The notes below the pieces were generated by a model. The model did no database searches and was not told where the DNA came from. It worked only from the letters and a program-made list of their open reading frames with translations. Positions 59,752 through 64,000 of a DNA stretch of 64,000 nt are shown one piece after another. Numbering within the stretch: position 1 is the stretch's first letter; each line of letters opens with the position of its first letter. The DNA is from Kitasatospora cinereorecta (GTDB taxonomy: Bacteria; Actinomycetota; Actinomycetes; Streptomycetales; Streptomycetaceae): assembly GCF_024172095.1 (NCBI RefSeq), contig NZ_JAMZDX010000002.1, positions 496,001 through 560,000 on the forward strand. The letters run 5' to 3'. The position numbers were made by a program, and so were the translations under genes.

Positions 59752-62597
59752 CGCCGGTGGAAAGCCCCATGCCCGATGAGCAGCTCAGCCCCGCCGAGGC
59801 CTACGCCGCCGCCCGGCAGCGCGCCAAGGAGGAGGCCACCGCGCTCCACGGCTTCCAGCAGCTGTACGACTTCCCGCTCGACCCGTTCCAGCTGGAGGCC
59901 TGCCGCGCGCTGGAGGCCGGCGAAGGCGTCCTGGTCGCCGCGCCCACCGGCTCCGGCAAGACCATCGTCGGCGAGTTCGCCGTCCACCTGGCGCTGGCGG
60001 GCGGCCGCAAGTGCTTCTACACCACGCCCATCAAGGCGCTGTCGAACCAGAAGTTCGGCGACCTGGTCAAGCGCTACGGCGCCGCCAAGGTCGGCCTGCT
60101 GACCGGCGACAACAGCGTCAACGGCGACGCCCCGGTGGTCGTGATGACCACCGAGGTGCTGCGCAACATGCTGTACGCCGGCTCCAGCGCCCTCGACGGC
60201 CTCGGCTACGTGGTGATGGACGAGGTCCACTACCTGGCCGACCGCTTCCGCGGCGCGGTCTGGGAGGAGGTCATCATCCACCTCCCCGAGTCCGTGGTGC
60301 TCGCCTCGCTCTCCGCCACCGTCTCCAACGCCGAGGAGTTCGGCGACTGGCTGGACACCGTCCGCGGCGGCACCCGGGTCATCGTCTCCGAGCACCGCCC
60401 GGTCCCGCTGTGGCAGCACGTGATGGCCGGCAACCGGATGTACGACCTGTTCGCCAACCCGGACCGCGACGGCCGCCCCAAGGACGCGCCCCGCAACCCC
60501 GCCAAGGCGGTCAACCCCGAACTGGTCCGCCTCGCCCGCTCCGAGCAGGACCGCGGCGGCCGCGACCGGTTCCAGCGCGGCCGCGGCCGCTCGATGCCCG
60601 CCGGCCGCCCCACCCGGATCTGGACCCCCGGCCGGGTCGACGTGATCGACCGGCTGGACGCCGAGGGACTGCTGCCCGCCATCACCTTCATCTTCAGCCG
60701 GGCCGGCTGCGAGGCCGCCGTCCAGCAGTGCCTCTCCTCCGGCCTGCGGCTCAACCGGGACGCCGAGCGCGCCCAGGTCCGGCAGATCGTCGAGGAGCGC
60801 TGCGCCGACATCCCCGACGAGGACCTGCACGTCCTCGGCTACTTCGAGTGGCTGGACGGCCTGGAGCGCGGCATCGCCGCCCACCACGCCGGCATGCTGC
60901 CGCGGTTCAAGGAGGTCGTCGAGGAGCTCTTCGTCAAGGGCCTGGTCAAGGCGGTCTTCGCCACCGAGACCCTGGCGCTCGGCATCAACATGCCCGCCCG
61001 CTCGGTGGTCATGGAGAAGCTGGTCAAGTGGAACGGTGAGACCCACGCCGACATCACCCCCGGCGAGTACACCCAGCTCACCGGCCGGGCCGGCCGCCGC
61101 GGCATCGACGTCGAGGGCCACGCCGTGGTGCTCTGGCAGCGCGGCCTCGACCCGGAGGCGCTGGCCGGCCTCGCCGGCACCCGCACCTACCCGCTGAAGT
61201 CCTCCTTCCGCCCCTCGTACAACATGGCGGTCAACCTGGTCGGCCAGTTCGGCCGGCACCGCTCGCGGGAGCTGCTGGAGACCTCGTTCGCCCAGTTCCA
61301 GGCCGACCGCTCGGTCGTCGGCATCGCCCGGCAGGTGCAGCGCAACGAGGAGGGCCTCGACGGCTACCGCGAGTCGATGACCTGCCACCTCGGCGACTTC
61401 GAGGAGTACATGTCGCTGCGCCGGCAGCTCAAGGAGCGGGAGAACGACCTGGCCCGCGAGGGCTCCAGCCAGCGCCGCGCCGCCGCGATCGAGGCGATCG
61501 AGCAGCTCAAGCCCGGTGACATCATCCACGTGCCCACCGGCAAGTTCGCCGGCCTCGCCCTGGTCCTCGACCCCGGCCTGCCGCCGGTCTCCCGGGGCGG
61601 CCGCACCACCCGCCACCCCGACTACCAGGAGGGGCCGCGCCCGGTGGTGCTCACCGCCGAACGCCAGGTCAAGCGCCTCGCGATGATCGACTTCCCGTAC
61701 CCGGTGGCCGCCGTCGACCGGATGCGGATCCCCAAGTCCTTCAACCCGCGCAGCCCGCAGTCCCGCCGCGACCTCGCCTCCGCCCTGCGCACCAAGGCCG
61801 GCCACGTCGAGCCCGAGCGCTACCGCCGCGGCCGCGCCGCCGCCGCGGACGACCCGGAGATCAGCCGGCTGCGCGCCACCCTGCGGCAGCACCCCTGCCA
61901 CGGCTGCGACGAGCGCGAGGACCACGCCCGCTGGTCCGAGCGCTACCACCGGCTGCACCGCGACACCGAACTGCTCGAGCGCAGGATGCGCTCCCGCACC
62001 CACACCATCGCCCGCACCTTCGACCGGGTCTGCGGCCTGCTCGCCGACCTCGGCTACCTCAGCGGCGACACCGTCACCGAGGACGGCAAGCGGCTCGGCC
62101 GGCTGTACGGCGAACTCGACCTGCTCGCCTCCGAGTGCATCCGCGAGGGCGTCTGGAAGGGCCTAGCCGCCGCCGAACTCGCCGCCTGCGCCTCGGCGCT
62201 GGTGTACGAGGCCCGGCAGTCCGACGACGCGACCGCCCCCCGCGTGCCGGAGGGCAACGCCAAGACCGCGCTCGGCCACATGATCCGGATCTGGGGCCAC
62301 CTGGACGCCCTGGAGGAGCAGCACCGGATCTCCACCGCCGAGGGAGTCGGCCAGCGCGAGCCCGACCTCGGCTTCGCCTGGGTCGCCTACCGCTGGGCGC
62401 TCGGCCACAACCTGGACTCCGTCCTGCGCGACGCCGACATGCCGGCCGGCGACTTCGTCCGCTGGACCAAGCAACTGATCGACGTGCTCGGCCAGATCCA
62501 GGACGCGGCGGGGTCCGACCCGGAGCTGCGGAGCACCGCCCGCAAGGCGGTGGACGGGCTGCGGCGCGGGATCATCGCGTACTCGTCCGTGGGGTAA
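59748..62597 (+). CDS. helY: DEAD/DEAH-box helicase HelY (Ski2/Mtr4-like)
   Basis: 949 aa. Motif I APTGSGKT (65-72), TTPIKALSNQKF (Ia), motif II DEVHY (about Asp158), motif III SLSATVSNAEE, then TETLALGINMPARSVV and QLTGRAGRRGID (V and VI). The C-terminal part (DSHCT-like, from about 800) matches Ski2-type RNA helicases. GTG 59748 is used; ATG 59769 is an alternative. In mycobacteria helY directly follows tatC, and its separation here by 39 kb marks the accessory insertion. Confidence 0.93.
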   Translation: MTPVESPMPDEQLSPAEAYAAARQRAKEEATALHGFQQLYDFPLDPFQLEACRALEAGEGVLVAAPTGSGKTIVGEFAVHLALAGGRKCFYTTPIKALSNQKFGDLVKRYGAAKVGLLTGDNSVNGDAPVVVMTTEVLRNMLYAGSSALDGLGYVVMDEVHYLADRFRGAVWEEVIIHLPESVVLASLSATVSNAEEFGDWLDTVRGGTRVIVSEHRPVPLWQHVMAGNRMYDLFANPDRDGRPKDAPRNPAKAVNPELVRLARSEQDRGGRDRFQRGRGRSMPAGRPTRIWTPGRVDVIDRLDAEGLLPAITFIFSRAGCEAAVQQCLSSGLRLNRDAERAQVRQIVEERCADIPDEDLHVLGYFEWLDGLERGIAAHHAGMLPRFKEVVEELFVKGLVKAVFATETLALGINMPARSVVMEKLVKWNGETHADITPGEYTQLTGRAGRRGIDVEGHAVVLWQRGLDPEALAGLAGTRTYPLKSSFRPSYNMAVNLVGQFGRHRSRELLETSFAQFQADRSVVGIARQVQRNEEGLDGYRESMTCHLGDFEEYMSLRRQLKERENDLAREGSSQRRAAAIEAIEQLKPGDIIHVPTGKFAGLALVLDPGLPPVSRGGRTTRHPDYQEGPRPVVLTAERQVKRLAMIDFPYPVAAVDRMRIPKSFNPRSPQSRRDLASALRTKAGHVEPERYRRGRAAAADDPEISRLRATLRQHPCHGCDEREDHARWSERYHRLHRDTELLERRMRSRTHTIARTFDRVCGLLADLGYLSGDTVTEDGKRLGRLYGELDLLASECIREGVWKGLAAAELAACASALVYEARQSDDATAPRVPEGNAKTALGHMIRIWGHLDALEEQHRISTAEGVGQREPDLGFAWVAYRWALGHNLDSVLRDADMPAGDFVRWTKQLIDVLGQIQDAAGSDPELRSTARKAVDGLRRGIIAYSSVG

Positions 62598-62603
62598 CCA
62601 CTG

Positions 62604-62677
62604 GGGGCGCGGGGAACTGCGCGACCAGCCATCGCTCTACCTGAGCGGTCGGCCGGTCGCGCAGTTCCCCGCGCCCC
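62604..62677. repeat. Palindromic intergenic repeat, perfect copy
   Basis: 23-bp perfect arms (62604-62626 and 62655-62677) around a 28-base loop, between the convergent helY and sphingomyelinase-like genes. It is the cleanest copy of the family seen at 36.2 and 45.9 kb and probably also terminates both genes. Confidence 0.85.
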
Positions 62678-62693
62678 TTATGGGTTCACGTCA

Positions 62694-63722
62694 TCAGTTG
62701 AGCTGGAAGGTCGCCTCGACCGGGTAGTGGTCGCTCGGCGCCTTGGTGTCGGCCTGGCCCGTGGTCCAGCCGGCCTGCGGGTCGAAGTCGATCTTGACGT
62801 TGGACATCGCGGTCGGCACCGGGCGGCCCGGGGCGTTCAGGTAGCCGATGTAGTCCAGGTCGTCCCGGTAGTCCTTCGGGAAGGTCTCGACGCCCGACAT
62901 GTACTGGCACCACGCGGAGACGGCGCAGTCCATGGTGGTGTAGGTCTGCGCCGGGTCGGTGGCCGGGGTGCCGAGCACGCCGCCCGCCGCGTTCTGCGCG
63001 TTGGCGTAGTCGCCGCGGGCCTGGCCGTGGAAGTACTCCACGTTGAGGTCGCCGCCGATCAGGACCGGCGCGCTGCTTCCCGCGATCCCGTTGACCCAGC
63101 TGCGGATCTCGCCGAGCTGGGCGAGCCGGGTGGCCTGGGTGGTGTCGGTGGAGGTGCCGTCCTCGTCGGCCTGGAGGTGGGTGCCGACCACCCAGCTCTT
63201 CACGCCGCCCTTGTCGATCTGGACCAGCGCCGCGCCCTTGTTGGCGTGGTAGTCCCAGGTGCCGTACGTCGAGTTGGAGAAGACGTGGGCGTACTGGGCG
63301 GCGATCGGGTACTTGGACAGGATCATGGTGCCGCCGTTGATGACGAACCACGAGTTCGAGCAGTTGCCGCTGATGCCGTTCCAGCCGCCGCCCGAGCAGG
63401 TCTGGCCGACCACGGGGGTGTGGTACGGGTAGACGTCGCCGAGCTTGCTGATGATGTCCGAGGTCGAGGTGTTGTTGAAGTTCTCGTCCAGGATCACCAC
63501 GTCGGCGCTGTGCTGACGGACGATCTGCTCGATGACCGGAGTGCGCTGGGCAGCCTGCTCGTGCTGGGTGGAGTCGACGATCGGGGTGCCGAGGTCGACG
63601 TTGAACGCGAACACCGAGAGGGTGGTCGGAGTCTGCGCGGTGGCCGAGGGCGCGGTGCCGCTGAGCAGCAGCGCGGCGGCGGCTGCCGAGGTGAGGGCGG
63701 TGGCCGTGCGGCGCGAGAGCAT
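62694..63722 (-). CDS. Secreted sphingomyelinase-like phosphodiesterase (endonuclease/exonuclease/phosphatase fold)
   Basis: 342 aa. A signal peptide (TALTSAAAAALLLSGTAPSATA) precedes the EEP fold: VFAFNVDL, VVILDENFNN (metal Glu), VVGTHLQAD, LIGGDLNVEYFHGQ and APSDHYPVEA (catalytic His). The residues fit bacterial neutral sphingomyelinases more than DNA nucleases. Cys pairs near WCQYM and CSGGGWNGISGNC could form disulfides. The start is ATG 63722 (AGGAG upstream). Confidence 0.87.
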   Translation of the reverse strand: MLSRRTATALTSAAAAALLLSGTAPSATAQTPTTLSVFAFNVDLGTPIVDSTQHEQAAQRTPVIEQIVRQHSADVVILDENFNNTSTSDIISKLGDVYPYHTPVVGQTCSGGGWNGISGNCSNSWFVINGGTMILSKYPIAAQYAHVFSNSTYGTWDYHANKGAALVQIDKGGVKSWVVGTHLQADEDGTSTDTTQATRLAQLGEIRSWVNGIAGSSAPVLIGGDLNVEYFHGQARGDYANAQNAAGGVLGTPATDPAQTYTTMDCAVSAWCQYMSGVETFPKDYRDDLDYIGYLNAPGRPVPTAMSNVKIDFDPQAGWTTGQADTKAPSDHYPVEATFQLN

Positions 63723-63870
63723 GGGTACTCCTGATAGTGGGTCAGCCCGATTACCCGGATCTGCGCATGACAGGTCCGGGGCATGACGACGGGAACCCTA
63801 GCTACCGGCCGGTACGGTGCGGGGAAACGCGGGAGGATCAGTTGCGATCGATCTCGTGTCGCGAAGATGT

Positions 63871-63924
63871 CTGTACAGCAGCCGCCAGGATGTCTGTACA
63901 GCTCGCGGCAGGTTGTCTGTACAG
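63871..63924. repeat. Array of three CTGTACAG palindromes at 23-bp spacing
   Basis: CTGTACAG occurs at 63871-63878, 63894-63901 and 63917-63924, each preceded by TGT (TGTCTGTACAG) and partly alike in the 12 bases between. The centre-to-centre distance of 23 bp puts the sites on nearly the same face of the helix. It lies about 150 bp upstream of the sphingomyelinase-like gene and 10 bp from the end of the next minus-strand gene. Confidence 0.7.
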
Positions 63925-63933
63925 GTCCGGTCC

Positions 63934-64000
63934 TCAGGCCCAGGGGAAGGGCGCCAGGTCGGGCTCCACCCAGCCGGTCCTCGCCGCACTGCCGGCCAGC
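63934..64000 (-). CDS. C-terminal fragment of a minus-strand gene
   Basis: The frame entering from the right edge reads LAGSAARTGWVEPDLAPFPW, then Ala and TGA at 63936-63934. Third codon positions are nearly all G or C, which suits a real gene, but only 21 codons are visible and the product cannot be named. Confidence 0.45.
   Translation of the reverse strand, partial: LAGSAARTGWVEPDLAPFPWA

Noticed and set aside
63798..63989. 63-codon minus-strand frame over the CTGTACAG array
   Set aside because: Codon use is unlike neighbours, and a better frame ending at 63934 explains the right edge.

Overview
The window is high-GC, densely packed actinobacterial chromosome. GTG starts, 4-base stop/start overlaps, leaderless-looking starts and a complete Pup-proteasome locus point to Streptomycetaceae (Streptomyces or Kitasatospora; I cannot decide between them).

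Left arm (1-20.7 kb) is core genome. It holds the end of a peptide-binding lipoprotein, an orphan LuxR-type response regulator, a RecB-like nuclease, a site-2 protease and the tRNA methyltransferase TrmI. A membrane-anchored protein and a ferredoxin follow. Next comes the pupylation/proteasome set mpa-dop-pup-prcB-prcA-pafA, three FKBP-type prolyl isomerases, the WYL regulators pafB and pafC, two small proteins, and tatA-tatC. Pup is encoded with a C-terminal Gly-Gly-Glu, so it should not need Dop deamidation before ligation. A 26-codon ORF bridges pafB and pafC.

Middle (20.7-59.7 kb) is accessory DNA between tatC and helY, two genes that are neighbours in the equivalent mycobacterial locus. 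Much of it fits one purpose, use of collagen or other hydroxyproline-rich protein as food. Present are a secreted M9 collagenase, a secreted M6 (InhA-type) metalloprotease, a DPP-IV-like S9 peptidase, an Xaa-Pro aminopeptidase and a five-gene peptide ABC transporter. A full trans-4-hydroxy-L-proline route to 2-oxoglutarate is also there: two proline-racemase-family epimerases, a three-subunit D-hydroxyproline dehydrogenase, a DapA-family deaminase, a semialdehyde dehydrogenase and an ornithine-cyclodeaminase-family reductase, followed by a GntR/FCD regulator. Six copies of a similar motif (core GTGACAT or GTGAAAT) lie in front of these catabolic, transport and protease genes, including the GntR gene. 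This suggests one regulon, and is the main find of the window.

Mixed in with this are an ATP-grasp/GNAT pair, a two-component system divergent from a MacB-like ABC exporter, an isochorismatase-like protein, a nitronate monooxygenase with a MerR regulator, a GH36-like glycosidase, a four-gene Roadblock cluster, a class V aminotransferase, an ArsR regulator and a further Roadblock paralogue.

Right arm (59.7-64 kb) resumes with helY, then a secreted sphingomyelinase-like hydrolase and the tail of a minus-strand gene. A family of palindromic intergenic repeats occurs at 36.2, 45.9 and 62.6 kb, with a broken copy at 26.2 kb. No rRNA, tRNA, CRISPR array or transposase was seen.
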